This document shows positions 32,830 through 48,616 of a stretch of 64,000 bases of DNA, piece after piece. The DNA lies in NCBI GenBank assembly GCA_963921425.1, contig OY992836.1, forward strand, positions 17,315,614 through 17,379,613, read 5' to 3'. This stretch comes from Dryas octopetala (Eukaryota > Streptophyta > Magnoliopsida > Rosales > Rosaceae). Numbering within the stretch: position 1 is the stretch's first letter; every line of letters begins with the position of its first letter. Made by a program: the position numbers and the translations under genes. Below the pieces are notes generated by a model, which searched no databases, had not been told where the DNA came from, and was given only the letters and a program-made list of their open reading frames with translations.

Positions 32830-35751
32830 TGTACTCTGGAACTGTAAAGTAAATTAAAACTATGCACGCGCGAGCACCTGATTACAAATGTGCAATAACA
32901 TGTAGAATTGTAGATACAGGTACGGCCATAAATTAAGTGTGTTCTTGCCCTGTCTTGTCGCATTGGCCTAAAATGCCAAAAACACATTCAAACTCGTGCC
33001 TTGTCTTGTTTGAAATATTGAAGAATGAAAATAATGTTGTGCCACTACTCAAGTTGGTTGATGAGTTTGATATTTTCTATTTTAGTTATTTTAGTTACCA
33101 AACGGATATATGATTTTACTAAAAGACTTTAGCTTCTTAGTACTTACAAAACCGATGTAGAATTACAAAGATCACTATAATCTTCTTGTGTAGTCGTAGT
33201 TGACAAATAAGATGTTTTGGCCTGACTACTTGTGTCTTGCCATACTTGTGTTAATTATGTTCGGTCCATACATATTGTGTTTGTGTTGGTCCGACCGATT
33301 TTATACCTCTACATGTTGAAAAGAGTTTTCAGCATAAGATCACTAGCCCTTGTAACTAAGAAGGTATCTCTCTCACCTAATTGCATTTAGTAAAATAATG
33401 GCAATAACAACAACAACATAGAATGATCAATGAAGACACGACGTGATTAAAATTAATCACATTAATCTTGATCGCACCGTCAACAAACGCCCAATACAAG
33501 CCGGCCAACCGAAAGCAAATAAAAAAAAAGCTCCTAGCTTAATCCACTTGATCAAATATTCAAATCAATAAATCACACACACCCTGCTAGACCATGATCC
33601 TAATTAAACGAAATGATTTTGTTTATTGTGTTAAATTAATTAGATTAAGGTAATGATGGAAGGGCTAGAAGATCAGATGATTGGTCCCTAAAACCAGGCC
33701 AGACAAATTAAACATTGCAATAACACGTATCATGTGCAATGGACAATGGTGCAGTGGGAATCTACCTTTTTTGCCCATTCTTTCCTTGTGTTCCTTACAT
33801 TTCCAGCAAAATGCAGGTTGGAAAGTAGCCAATGTCTAGTTTTGCACTTTTAAGTTTTAATTCCCACTTTTTTTTTTTTTTTTAATAATCTCACTATAAT
33901 AATCCACGCCCATACCTGAAAAGACCTATTATGCCCTAATAACAACACCAATAATGATGATCATGGTCCATTAGTCCCCCACTTTTATATGTTTTCTTTC
34001 TTTTTTCATCAAGAAAGAGTCGAGTGGTGGGTGAGAAGATTTATCGAGCCCCAAATAATTAGAAACAGACTCATGTGACCAACCCTATTTTTTTTTTATT
34101 TTTTATTTTATATAGGATGAAGATTTAGGTATCTTATACAACTTCTTGTGTGTGTTCATGTCTCGTAAGAGTGTCCAAGACTCATGTTTTATGGTGGATT
34201 CTATATCTTTTACGTATTCTTTTAAGAAAGCGAGACTCAATTATGAAGAAATTTAGGCATTCATCCTAAAATTAATTGACAATGGGAGAAGTAGCCCAAA
34301 CCCTTATAAGCTACTAACAAGACCCTCATATCTTCAATGTGAGATTTCTCTCAACAAATTATTTATGGTAGCTTTCATATTTTTTATGTAAGAGACGCAA
34401 TGTACAAACTCGTGCACGTAATTGTAATTCATTTAATTATATGTCTGAGTTTCAATCTAAGAAAAATGCAAATCAAATTAACTACCTTGGCAGGTTATTA
34501 CTAATTAGACAGTGATTTGTGAGAAGCAGGTGGTTCTGCCTATGTAGATTGTGATGGAAAATAAATGACATCACAAAATATCAACATGCAATTAAATTAA
34601 GTGGATGAAATATAATCATGAACAAATGTGTTGTCTTAAACATGCTGTAGTCCACCATTGGGAAAAAAAGGTCTGAGATTGATGTAGTCCACCATAGCCT
34701 ATAGTCCAGTAATGCAGTTTTGGGCTACTTTCTAGGTCTTTGGGCCATGGAGAGCATGCCTTACTTGCTCAGCATTTTTTCCCAATCAAGGGCTTTGCAA
34801 CAAGTATGTCCCAATGGACGTCATTGCCAAAGTGAACAGTACATGATAAGCCCCCCCTACTTCTCTACATCCGTTTTGAAGGTCGAGTTCGAGTAGCATG
34901 AAAAAAAACTATGAAAAAAGACATAGTTGTAGACTTGTAGTGAAGGTTTAATAGTGTGGCCAATAGGAATAAGAGTAGCAATCTTTTAACTCTACTCGAA
35001 TTCCATGTCAACTTACCAAGTTTGAGTTGATTATGACACAATCTGTTACATGAACACTAAACAAGTCAGATTAGTGTCAAACACAAATAACTTGATTTTG
35101 ACACAATAAACCGATTAACGACTATTATAAAAAAAGACTTTATAATTCAATTTGGGAATGATCTGTGTTATTTGCATGCCATCTCATGCTTTAATTTTAG
35201 AATAACTAGTACTTGAGTTCTTTGTATGCCACTACTTGCTTGTCTTTATAATCTCATAACTTAGATGAATACTAGTTAGTTAAGATAAGGGACTAATTTT
35301 CTTTCATTTCTTAATATATATGGAATGAATTCGTGAGTGAATGAAATATTTATTTTTACAATTTTTTAAGTATTAAAATCAAATTGGTTTTTCATTGTCC
35401 TAATGTGAACATTGAGATGTCTTTTTGCCCAATTTGGGAGGCCTCAAGGACCCAAGGTCCACACTCCACACTTAGTTGCTTCAAGATGCATATCAAAATG
35501 CTTCAAAGTGCACATCATAATAATAATGAGTCTAGTTTAGTAATAAAATTAGTTAGAGTTTAAGTTTTTAAATCATGATATATCATATATGTGAGTTGAT
35601 AGAATACCACATGATTAATAGATACATTGAGTTAGTATTGATTGATTTGACATAATTAATTATAGAGATTAATTTATAATTGACTGTTCTTCAAAACAAA
35701 TACTATCCAAAATGTTGGCAAAAAAATGTTGACTTAGACATTCAGTGGAGG

Positions 35752-36088
35752 TGTATTGTATATGAATTTTAAAAGACTTTTAAAAAAGTCCGTAAAAGTC
35801 TGTATGTATTCAATTAAAAATTTTAAGAGTCTATAAAAATTATGTGGTATTCAATTAAGACTTTTAATGATTTTTAAAAAATTTGTAAAAGTCTAGATGT
35901 ATTTAAAAAGTTATTGACTTTTATGAAATTTATTTTATGTGTATTTCAAAGTCATTATAAATCCGACCTCTCTAATTTTTAAAAATTTCTATAAACTCTG
36001 AAGAACTCTATAAAACTCTATAAAAATCTATAAATTATGCACAAGTCTGTTACTTACAAAAGTTCTATTAAAATATATATACAATACA
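35752..36088. mobile_element. MITE with AAAGTCT internal repeats
   Basis: Ends TGTATTGTATATGAATTTTA and the complement of ATTAAAATATATATACAATACA. The inside is built of repeated TATTCAATTAA and AAAAGTCT motifs, a pattern common in plant MITEs. No convincing target duplication was found, so the superfamily is open. It ends about 315 bp before the RPS3 start codon. Confidence 0.6.
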
Positions 36089-36334
36089 ACCTTCTCAGTA
36101 TTATTTTCTTTGTTGGTCTTTGTTGTTTGTGTTATTCTTTTTTTCTTTTGTTATTCAAGGGAAAATGTTTCGAAAACGACACGAACCGTTAATTAATTAT
36201 ATAAAATAAGAAACCAGAACTAATCCCATCAGTACATAGAACTGATCATAAACCCATCTCAACCGTCCAATCCATCTCCACCTATTCATATAAACCCTCA
36301 TATTCTTAACCCAACACTTGGTGCCAGCAAAAGC

Positions 36335-36342
36335 TAGGGTTT
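36335..36342 (+). promoter_or_regulatory. Telo-box in RPS3 promoter/leader
   Basis: TAGGGTTT lies 61 bp upstream of the RPS3 ATG. Telo-boxes (AAACCCTA in either direction) near the start are usual in plant ribosomal-protein genes and tie them to growth. A TATAAACC motif about 45 bp further upstream (near 36290) is a candidate TATA box. Confidence 0.65.
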
Positions 36343-36402
36343 GCAGAGCTCCCGCCACCACCACATTTCAGATCTCATCTCTGCAACTTCACATTCACGA
36401 AC

Positions 36403-39219
<2,817 letters not shown>

Positions 39220-40286
39220 AGTCCTTCACATATGTTCTGAAATAGTCATCCATTTTTTGTAACTTGAGTCTTGAGTGTTTTAATTTTATTTTCTTTGTGG
39301 CAAATTATGCGTACCAAAAGATGGGGCGGAGGTTTCTCAAATTTTGTCATACTCAGACAATTTTGTTTAATATTTCTTAATTTTCTTAATTGTTTATGTT
39401 CTTGTCCCTACCCCTCTCCCTCTCTCCCACTGTGTTGTTTGGCCTGTCTCATTTGTTGACTTCTGGGCAGTAGTACAGCACACTGACCACACCAATGGGG
39501 TCATTATGCACATGTTTTTCAATTCAATCCACAAACTAAAAGTTTTAAGAAAAGGCTACCCGTACCTAACCCTAACAAAACACTTTAATCGTGATGTTGC
39601 CCTTTACCAAACTCTTGGCTCATATGAACATGAGCCTTACTTTAGGCATATGTATTCCCCTTACCTAGATCGAACCTATATTTGCGCAATGGATACAATC
39701 TGCTCTTGGTAAAACTTCATATATCCATATCAGAAGACCAGGCCCATCACTTCTTCTTGACTTCGATGATTTGCCTGCAGGAGGATCATCGATGGTTGGA
39801 GAAAGAGATAGAAAGCTGACTACCTAATTCATGTATCTATGGGTACTGTGTTTCACGTACCCTTCATTCTGGTGCAGTGGTGCTACACTTTCAGTCATGC
39901 TAAATTGGCATGGGATCACCACTCACCAAATGGGCAACACCAAGACCAAAGTGAAGACCAAGTGGGATCCATACCACACCCTCCAAACTGAGAAAATTCT
40001 TATCCTCCAGTAAAGAATAAAACTACTATTACACTAATTAAATAGAGAGACCCTTTTCCTAGTATCTGTCATTCTTCTTGCTTACACACTCAGAGTCGGA
40101 CAGAGTTAGTCCTCTCTCTCTTGGAGCTGGTCTTGTAACTTGCTTGTTCAACAATGTGGTCGTTTCTGTGTGCTGCTGTCATGGTTTTCTATGTTCCTCT
40201 GCCTCCAGCCTTCATACTTCATAGATGAATAATGAATTTCCCCAATAAGATCAGTTCCCTGAGTTTGGATTAATATATCCTCGAGG
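39220..40286. other. RPS3 3'-UTR and spacer
   Basis: No gene recognised. A 60-codon frame at 39831-40013 has no family resemblance. A start region for the thermospermine-synthase-like remnant was sought here without success. Confidence 0.5.
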
Positions 40287-42698
40287 ATGATTATCAGAGC
40301 CAACCCCCAAATGATGAGAGTGTTGAACACCAGCAACATGGTGATTGGTGATCAATGGTTTGAAGAGCAGCTGGAAGATGATCTCAAATGGTCTTTTGCT
40401 TTGAATGGGTATTCAAACACTATCATACATAAAAGTTCACATCTTTTCCACCAACTTTTTCACATTATTTTACTCACACTTCGATCTTTGATCACATGCA
40501 TAACAATAGCATACACTTGGTTTAGATTTTGATGCAAGTACCTTTAAGATTTTCTGTTACTAGGTCAGTATCAAGTTCAAATTTTTCCTAGAAAAATCAC
40601 AACATGCAAATACTAGTGCTTTCATTTTCAAACTAGTTCTAAATACCTGGGTCTCTCTGCCTTTCAGTGTGTTGCATGCAGGATCAAGCGAGTTCCAAGA
40701 CAGAAGTCTTTTGGACTCAAAACGATTTGGAAAGGTTTGCTAGCTATCACAATACAAAGACCACAATCACACATTAATCAATTGGTCAATAATATTTCTC
40801 TCCTAAGTCCTAATTTTTGGTATTTAGGTTGTAGTGATCAATGGAAAGTTGAAGAGTGCTGAAAAAGATGAGTTTATTTACCATGAGTGCTTGGAAAGTT
40901 GCAGTATTGTTTATGCCAATACAATTTCTCCCACATCTCAATTTCTTTTAGTTTGCATTTTTTTTGTGTGTATCATTATACTAAGTAAATTGGTTTCAGC
41001 CCAAAAACCATATTCATAATGGGAGGTGGCGAAGGATCAACAGCTAGAGAGACACTCAAGTACAAAGATATAGAGAAAGTTATCATGTGTGATATTGATA
41101 GGGTATGATGCCCATCAACAAATATTTGGATACAATTTAAGTGAAAACTAAATGATCTTTCATCTTGCTGTATATGTTATTATCCCAATGCATTTTATTT
41201 TGTGGGTTATAAATGTGTATATGATAGCCCTAGTATCATGAGCAAACACAGAATTTGGTTAATTTATTTGGTTGTGTAGCACTGTTACTGTTCTTCTTGG
41301 TATATTCGCATGATCAGATGGTGTTGTTCTTATCTATCTTGATCAGCAGAAACATGTTATTGCAGGCAATAGTCAATTTTTGCCATGCTCATCTGACAGC
41401 AAATCAGGAGGCGTTTTGTGATGATAGGCATTGTTTTTAATGATGCAAAGTGAGTAATTTGTCTTTTTTTTGCCTTATTTTTGTCTCTCAATCCAAAATG
41501 AAGACTTCCATTTCAAAAAGTCCAAAATGAAGAGTTCATGACAAGTATTATGAGTAGACCATATTTGGCTTTACTCGGTTAGTAAGCCTTGATATGTACT
41601 AGAACCAATCTGGTGTGATATATATCTCTGTTTTTTTTTTGTAAGTATGATGGTGTTTTATTTGTTAAATGTTGTGAAATTAAAAAATGGTTTGGTGCCT
41701 ATGTGCTTAGTTATATTTTAACTGATCTAAGACTAATGCGACCAAAGGGATGAGTTAGAGAAAGCTGAAGACAAGTTTGATGTGATTGTGGAAGACCTAA
41801 CAGACCCAATAGAGGGAGGGCCTTGCAAGCATCTTTACACCAAACCCTTCTATGAGCAAGTGATAAACCCCATGGATATGACATTACATTAATTAAAAGA
41901 CTTATATGAAACACAGCTTGTAAAATTTGTTCATCTCTTGAAACTTTTGAAAGTAATTTCTTTCTCTCCCAACACAGGCTGGTCCAGCAGGAATTCTTTC
42001 CCATAAGAAGATCTTCACATCACTATATAACACTGTAAAACATGTGTTCAATTGTAAGCCCATTTTCATTCAAACTATGTTTATGAAAGCGGTTTTCATG
42101 TCATTGATCTATATATACTTTCTGCAGATGTGGTTGCATACACAGCTCATGTGTCCTCTTATGCAGATTCATGTGGATGGGTTTTGGTATGTACCAATTA
42201 ATTTGACCACCATGACATTATTAGTACTGACAAGAGATTTTCTATTGAAAACCTTGTTTATGTTGCATTTGATTTCGGTGCTGAACTACTAATATATGTA
42301 CAGGCTTCAGAACAACCCCTCAAATTGGATGTCGAAAAACTAAACCGCAGGATCCAGGAAAGAATTAGAGGGTAGTTGCTCTATTTAGATGGTGCTTCCA
42401 TTGTATCATCCACTGTAGTAAACAAGCTGATTTACACATGGTAAGTTCGAAGACAGTTTCGATAAACGAAGAATTAACCTCTTATTTATGCATTACTTTT
42501 TCCATCTAGTCAGGAATTCAACACTTGATCATCTTTATACTTAAATTGCATGTTTGTGAATCATAATACATTCCTATACTGAAAGTCAGCTTATTTCTTT
42601 GCAGGCTTCTGAAAGAAACTCATGTCTTCACTGAAGAAAATACAAGGTTCATTTATGGACATGGACTCACTGATGATGTACAAGAGCATGGGGTCTAA
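40287..42698 (+). pseudogene. Thermospermine/spermine synthase-like (ACL5-type) gene, broken
   Basis: Exon-like blocks in order encode [177 protein letters not shown] and HVFTEENTRFIYGHG. These match ACAULIS5-type aminopropyltransferases end to end, including the GGGEGS cofactor motif. It is damaged: the usual N-terminal residues are not found, the segment after HECL (normally IHPALL...) is replaced, the frame slips in the block that should read INDAK, the post-catalytic GDL motif reads EDL, and an in-frame TAG interrupts the RGELRYLDG region. A decayed paralogue is the best reading. Confidence 0.85.
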
Positions 42699-42699
42699 T

Positions 42700-43482
42700 G
42701 TGCTATTAGAAGGAAAAGCAATGATAAAGAATAAAAGCATTTGGACATGTAGTCTCAGAACTAGCTATATATAGTTGAAGCTTTTTAGAGAAATCATTGG
42801 CTCAAATCCATAAAGTAATCAGATTCCAATAGATTTTTAAACCATACTACCTTACTATTTGCCACTGCACTAGTCCCCACCTTTTGGTGCATTGTTAGAG
42901 CAAAACCCAGATCAGCTCTACCAAACTCATCTAATTTCAACTTAATTATGGGTCAGATTTTGAAAAGATTAGATGAAAATCTAGGTTGATCAAACAATTG
43001 CAAGTTACACATGATACACAGAGATGGGTTTGTTTTGTACACTTTCATAAAGTAGAAATTTGTTTTGTAGGATGCTGATAGTTCTCAAAAAAAATCTGTA
43101 TGTAACCGGTGTATGTATACAAACACTCTCTTACAACATTTTCTTACTCTGTTGTGAAAAGAATGGTGTATACACTCCATAAATGCAAGTTTTTCTCTAC
43201 AGTTTTCAAAGAATGTTATACATGAAAATTAAAATACTATGAAAATAATTTACCAAAAAAGAAACTCTAAAAATATGAAGTGAACTATCTTTAAATTGTT
43301 AGACTCACGCAGTCACGCCAAATCCGACGACGTTTCATAGGTTTTGTCCACAAAGTAACATGCTGTGTAAGTAGTTAAGTACAGTAAAGAGAAGTTTTAT
43401 TTTCGTTTTTTGAAATTTGAAGGGAAAAAATTCGAAGGATGGGGGGCATAACTGTAATGTTACACAAGTTCGAGCTTCTTCG
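42700..43482. other. Spacer and RPA70 promoter
   Basis: AT-rich, no gene recognised; the last 200 bp are presumed promoter of the RPA70 gene. Confidence 0.5.
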
Positions 43483-43490
43483 TATATAAA
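43483..43490 (+). promoter_or_regulatory. TATA box of RPA70 gene
   Basis: TATATAAA, 170 bp upstream of the ATG and followed by a CT-rich leader (TTCTTCTTCTCTCAG), a normal plant core-promoter arrangement. Confidence 0.6.
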
Positions 43491-43659
43491 CCCCCAATCC
43501 ATTCGAAAATCAAAATTCTTCTTCTCTCAGTGGGTTATCTTCCCCATCACCCCGCCAATTACACCCTCTCACTCCCTCAATAGTCTCTCGTGGATTCCAA
43601 TTCTACCCTTCCTTGTATCCCGTATTTACGGCCGTAACCTCACCGTCCTCCTCCTCAAA

Positions 43660-46347
43660 ATGGCGGTGCGCCTCACGCCGAACGCGATCCCGGCGATTGT
43701 AGCTGGCGACTTGAACTTGAAGCCACTTGTGCAGATCACCGACGTCAAGCTCATCGGGTCGCAGGAGAGGTACCGTCTCATGATCTCCGATTCCGTTTTC
43801 ACTCAACACGCCATGGTCGCTACACAGCTCAACGACCGAGTCAGGGATGGCCGATTCAAGAAAGGCTCCGTCGTCCAGCTCATCGAGTACATGTGCAGCG
43901 ACGTCCAGAACCGCAGGTCCGTCTCTCTCTCTCTCATTTTCTATTTTGGTTAATTACGATTTATTTTGATTATTATTATGTGAGATCATTGCTCGTGATT
44001 AGCTTCGCTAATTGCTTCTTTTTGTGCTTAGAAAAATGCTGGAAATGTGTTTGTGGTAATTTTGGGATTTTAAATTCTTCCTGAATTTAAATTTTCCCCA
44101 AAATTAAATGTCGTTGTGGTAGTTTGAGCAAGGACCAGAGGCAATTTGCGTTTCAAGAAATTGAGTTTTCAAAATTTGATTAAATCAGTCTTTAAGCTAA
44201 AATTAAGTGAAGAAGTAAAAGTTGCACTGTATATAACAGAATGTTCAGGTTGTTTGGACTGCCTGTTTGTAGCTTGTCTCTAATAATTGAGTATTTTATT
44301 TTGATTTTTTGAATTGGTGCTAGCTAGCTATTATATGTATCATGCAAATCTGTGCTTGAAGTTCATGTAACTTGAAGAAAAAGAGTGTTATCAGAGCTAG
44401 GATGATTTGTTTGAATAACAAGCTACGAATACAATGAGGTCCATTTCTATTGGAGAAAAGAGAACCTAAAAATTAATGTAACTAGAGAACTTAAAATGAA
44501 TGTAAGCTGCAAAACCTTGTGAATGAATGTAAAGAGTCAGGACATTTTGATAGAAGAATTTCTGCTGTCTCTGATTGATACTTTGTTATGTTTTTCTGCT
44601 TCATAGTGTGCAGTGAGTTTTGACCTTGTACTCTTTGTACAGGATTATTGTTGCTCTGAACATGGAAACTATCATACTGGAGTGTGAGATTATTGGTAAT
44701 CCAAAACCATATGATGGATCTGCTTCAACTGCTCAAAAAGCATTGCCTAATAGCAATTTTGACCAGTCATCCAGGTATGGCAATAATCACATGACTGCCC
44801 AGGTTCCCAATGTGCAGAATCTCAGACCTACTTTTCATCCTGAAATCTCTGTTCACAATGCCCCGAATCTCAGACCTACTTTTCGTCCTCAAAGCTCTAC
44901 TCACAATGTGCCGAATTACCGAGCTACTGTTCAGCCTTCTTACACACCACCTCCACAATACAAAAATCATGGCTCAATCATAAAGAATGAAGCACCAGCA
45001 AGGATCATACCTATTAATGCTCTGAATCCTTATCAGGGAAGATGGGCTATCAAGGCAAGAGTCACAGCGAAAGGGGATCCCCGTCGGTATAATAATGCTC
45101 GAGGAGATGGTAAGGTTTTCTCTTTTGACCTCCTTGACTCTGAAGGAGGGGAAATACGAGTGACCTGCTTCAATGCTGTTCTTGACCGCTTCTATGATAT
45201 TATTGAGGTTGGTAGAGTCTACTTGATTTCTAAGGGTAGCTTAAAACCTGCCCAGAAGAACTTCAACCATCTGAAGAATGACTGGGAGATAACTTTGGAG
45301 GCAAGTTCAACCGTGGAGCTTTGCCCTGATGAAGATGGTTCTATACCAGAACAGCAATTTTCCTTCAGGCCTATTAGTGAAATTGAGAATGCTGATAGTA
45401 ATTCTATAATTGATATTATTGGTATTGTGACTGTTGCAAACCCTTCAGTTCCTGTTATGAGAAAGAATGGCATGGAAACTCAGAGGAGAATTCTGAATCT
45501 AAAGGATTGGTCTGGTAAGAGTGTTGAGCTAACCCTTTGGGGGGATTTCTGCAACAGGGAAGGTCAAAAGCTGCAAGAGATGTTGGATTCTGGGGTTTTT
45601 CCAGTTTTAGCTGTCAAAGCTGGGAAAATTAACGACTTCAGTGGGAAATCCATTGGAACAATTCATTCTACACAGCTATTTATAAACCCAGATTCCAATG
45701 AGGCTCGTAGTTTGAGAGACTGGTTTGATCGAGGTGGTAAGGATGCTGCATCCCAGTCCATTTCTAAAGACATTGTGCCAGGAGGAGGAACTAAGAATGA
45801 GATACGCAAAACTGTTTCTCAGATCAAGGATGAAGGTCTTGGAAGATCAGATAAGCCAGACTGGGTCACTGTGAAGGCAACCGTATCTTTCATCAAAACA
45901 GATAATTTCTGTTACACAGCTTGCCCATTGATGATTGGAGATAGGCAGTGTAACAAAAAAGTGACAAGGTCAGGAAACAGAGGATGGCAGTGTGACAGGT
46001 GCAATCAAGAGTTTGAGGAATGTGATTATAGATATCTGCTCCAAGCCCAAATTCAAGACCACACTGGATTGACTTGGGCGACGGCTTTTCAGGAATCCGG
46101 GGAAGAGATCTTGGGTCGCTCAGCAAAGGAGTTGTACTTGTTGAAGTACGAAGAGCAGGATGAAGGAAGATTTGCAGACATAATCAGGAGCAGTATTTTC
46201 AACCAATTTCTGTTCAAGCTTAAAATCAAAGAGGAGATGTACGGTGATGAGCAAAGGGTGAAGATCACTGTGGTTAAGGCGGATAGGGTGAACTATTCTG
46301 CAGAGAGCAGAAACATGCTTGATCTGATTTCAAAGTTAAGTTGGTAA
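43660..46347 (+). CDS. RPA1A-like: Replication protein A 70-kDa DNA-binding subunit
   Basis: Two exons, 43660-43916 and 44643-46347, joining in frame (653 residues). The N-terminal domain (LTPNAIPAIVAGDLNLKPL, QHAMVATQLNDRV) is the DBD-F protein-interaction fold. A linker of about 90 residues carries a repeated NLRPTFxP motif. DBD-A (INALNPYQGRWAIKARVT) and DBD-B (IIDIIGIVTVANPSVPV, RRILNLKDWSGKSVELTLWG) bind single-stranded DNA. DBD-C has the zinc-binding cysteines in ACPLMIGDRQCNKKV and GWQCDRCNQEFEECDY. The end VNYSAESRNMLDLISKLSW is the family's trimerisation tail. RPA coats ssDNA in replication, repair and meiosis. The sequence order resembles the Arabidopsis RPA1A group, and its psbX neighbour supports this. 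Confidence 0.95.
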
Positions 46348-46865
46348 TGAATAAGATCCAGTTCAATTAAATAGTTTTAGATGCAGTGGATTTCATTCTG
46401 CGGAGATTAGTGTTTACACTTTCTATTGGATTAAGCTAACACAGAACTTGTTGATAGTGATTCTGTTGATTGATGTCAGCAGATCAGCATTTATATAGCC
46501 CTAGATGTAGTAACCGGCAACTCTGGAAATTTCTGAATTGATTTGAGGGTATTTTCTTTTTCTCTTGCCCTTTGATTACAACCAGATATTATGTAATTTC
46601 ATAGTATGCAATTTGCAGCTTTCGGATTCTGGATGTTAATTTGATTATCCAGCAGAAAATAGATGAACAATTGAAAATGTTAAATGAAAAGTGAAAATTC
46701 AGAATTGAGAATTCACAGTTTCCTGCCAAATAACGACATGAAGAGTCATATTACACGATGGAAAAGCAAACATAATTAAGCATTACTTAACAGATACATG
46801 AAGATGAAAAGTGATGAAGAAACTCCATCATTCACAAAGTGAATAATAAATAGTAGTTGATATCC
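46348..46865. other. Convergent 3' ends of RPA70 and psbX
   Basis: About 520 bp shared by the two 3'-UTRs. No further gene. Confidence 0.6.
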
Positions 46866-47231
46866 TCAGCTCCTCTTAACAGGGTCGAAATTGGACACCC
46901 CAACTACAGCACCAATGATGACAACAAGTACAACACCACCAGCTGCAATGCTGAGCAAGAAGTTCTTGAGAGATGGAGAAACTCCGGAAGCTGCTTCGGC
47001 CACCTCAGGAATGACCATCGAGGCCGTGAGTGCCGCCGCGGTCAGTCCGGTGACTGCCTTCTCCTTGAGGGAAGCCCTGACTTGGAGTCTCCCACTTGAT
47101 TTTGATGCTGCCAAAGCCTTTGAGGGCCTCACTGGCAGTGGCTTGAAGAAGCTCTCTGATGAGCATTGCACCCTCTTTTGGCTTGCATTGGGTAATGGCA
47201 TCGCCATTGTAACCGCTGAAGTTGCTGCCAT
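46866..47231 (-). CDS. PSBX: Photosystem II subunit X, nuclear-encoded precursor
   Basis: Intronless, 121 residues. The N-terminus is a Ser/Ala-rich chloroplast transit peptide ([17 protein letters not shown]), followed by a hydrophobic thylakoid-transfer segment ([20 protein letters not shown]) ending in an AEA cleavage site. The mature part ([20 protein letters not shown] ... [15 protein letters not shown]) is the one-helix PsbX protein. PsbX sits near cytochrome b559 and helps plastoquinone turnover at the QB site. Length agrees with other plant precursors. It is transcribed towards RPA70. Confidence 0.97.
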   Translation of the reverse strand: MAATSAVTMAMPLPNASQKRVQCSSESFFKPLPVRPSKALAASKSSGRLQVRASLKEKAVTGLTAAALTASMVIPEVAEAASGVSPSLKNFLLSIAAGGVVLVVIIGAVVGVSNFDPVKRS

Positions 47232-47407
47232 TTTTGTCTCTACCTTGGTTCTCTTCCTAAGGCAACTGCTTTTCTTATGAGATTGTTCTGCTAGATTAAG
47301 CTTCTTGTTGTTTGGTATGGAAGATTTTGAGTAAGCTCAGATAGTCATAGAGGTGGTAGAAAGAGCTGCATAATGAACGGTGGAAACTTGTCATTTATCT
47401 TTGTCCT

Positions 47408-47462
47408 ACGTGGCAGCCTCTCCATAGGGATTGATGGATAAGGTTATCTTATTGGCCCAATC
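47408..47462 (-). promoter_or_regulatory. Light-response motif cluster upstream of psbX
   Basis: About 180-230 bp upstream of the psbX start there is an ACGT-core motif (CCACGTAG on the minus strand, overlapping 47408-47413), back-to-back I-box-type GATAA motifs (GATAACCTTATCC, about 47436-47450) and a CCAAT box. This G-box plus I-box combination is typical of nuclear photosynthesis genes. Function is inferred from motif matches. Confidence 0.55.
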
Positions 47463-47464
47463 AC

Positions 47465-48616
47465 AATCAAGACTAAAATTTGTAGAAGGTGGGTTCTCCT
47501 TGTTGGCAGCAGAATAGTCTTTGGGCAATTTGTTATTGGGCAGTTGGGTTGTTTTGGGTTATATAATTGGTCCGTAGCAGTTCATAGTGTGCTGATTAGA
47601 TTTTATGTTGGGCTATTTAATTGGTCAATTCTAAACAAAAAGAAGTATAATTAAGAGGAAGAAAACTCATATAAAGTTTTTTACTTTTTTTTTGCTTTAA
47701 GAAAACTCAGAGAGTTCTTTTATTTAAATACAATCAATTTACAATGAACAGAAATTCACTCAAAACTTGTACAAACAACTTTGAAAAGACAACAATATCA
47801 TGTTTCCAGCTCTCACAAACCACAATGATGAAGATCTTTCTCTTCCATTGGGCATGCATTCTTCATCCAATTTACTTGTAAGAACTGTATTACAATCACA
47901 CAATGAAAACTTCCTCGAGATGAATTATAACACATCCCACCTTGTCCTTTTCGTTCCAATCACTTGTGTGGAGTCCTCTTCATCCGCACCTACCCTCAAC
48001 AAATTTGATGAAAATTTCAAGTTGTTAACATGACACTTCATTATTTTACATGAAAAGATCCAAAGAGTAGAGGTTGGATGATCAATGTCACCATGTAGGC
48101 AAAGTTCCATAACAAGACAGCAGACACATGCATTAACAAACCATCAAGTAATAGTAAATACCATAACCACAAGAAAATAGATGAGTATGCTTCTCATTGC
48201 CTTCTCTAACCAAATGCAGAGTTATATTATCTTTTCAGATTAGTCTGTACTAAGTCCAGGGACTCACATAGGCCTTGACAGGCAGAATACCTGCAAAGCT
48301 TGTAGAGTCCAAAACCTAATGTGAAAGGCTACAAGGGCCATCAGCTACTGTTGCTAAGTCCTAACTTTTTGTACATTCGCATGAAGATGATGTTAGGCAC
48401 TTCAGATGATGAAAGATTCTCATGACCAAAAAACAAATTCTTTCTTATTTTAGGTATTTCACCATCAAATTTAAATGGAATCTTTTCCCTCAATCATGAA
48501 ATTGAGGATTTGAACTGAAATTCTTGGTGCAAGCAATCAAGCAATGATGATTGGTTAGTTTAAAAGAAAAAAGATACATACTTGGCAACAGAGATAATTC
48601 TTGCACAAAGAAAAGA
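47465..48616. other. psbX upstream region and MSL gene A 3' region
   Basis: No gene recognised. The part 48130-48600 (AACCATCAAGTAATAGTAAA, ATGCAGAGTTATATTA, GATGATGTTAGGCACTTCAG) is repeated downstream of MSL gene B at 54500-54800, showing that the MSL duplication unit included the 3' flank. Confidence 0.6.

Larger units (their letters stand above)
31251..36300. other. Long intergenic region without recognised genes
   Basis: The first 250 bp are the ELF4-like 3'-UTR. Beyond it are simple repeats, including a (GA)n tract near 32604-32631, the G-rich minisatellite at 32791-32829, long T-runs near 33869 and 34088, and a MITE at 35752-36088. Minus-strand frames near 31862-32392 and 32796-32987 look accidental. 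Confidence 0.55.

Noticed and set aside
46891-47280. 129-codon plus-strand frame over psbX
   Set aside because: Antisense to the clearly supported psbX coding sequence.
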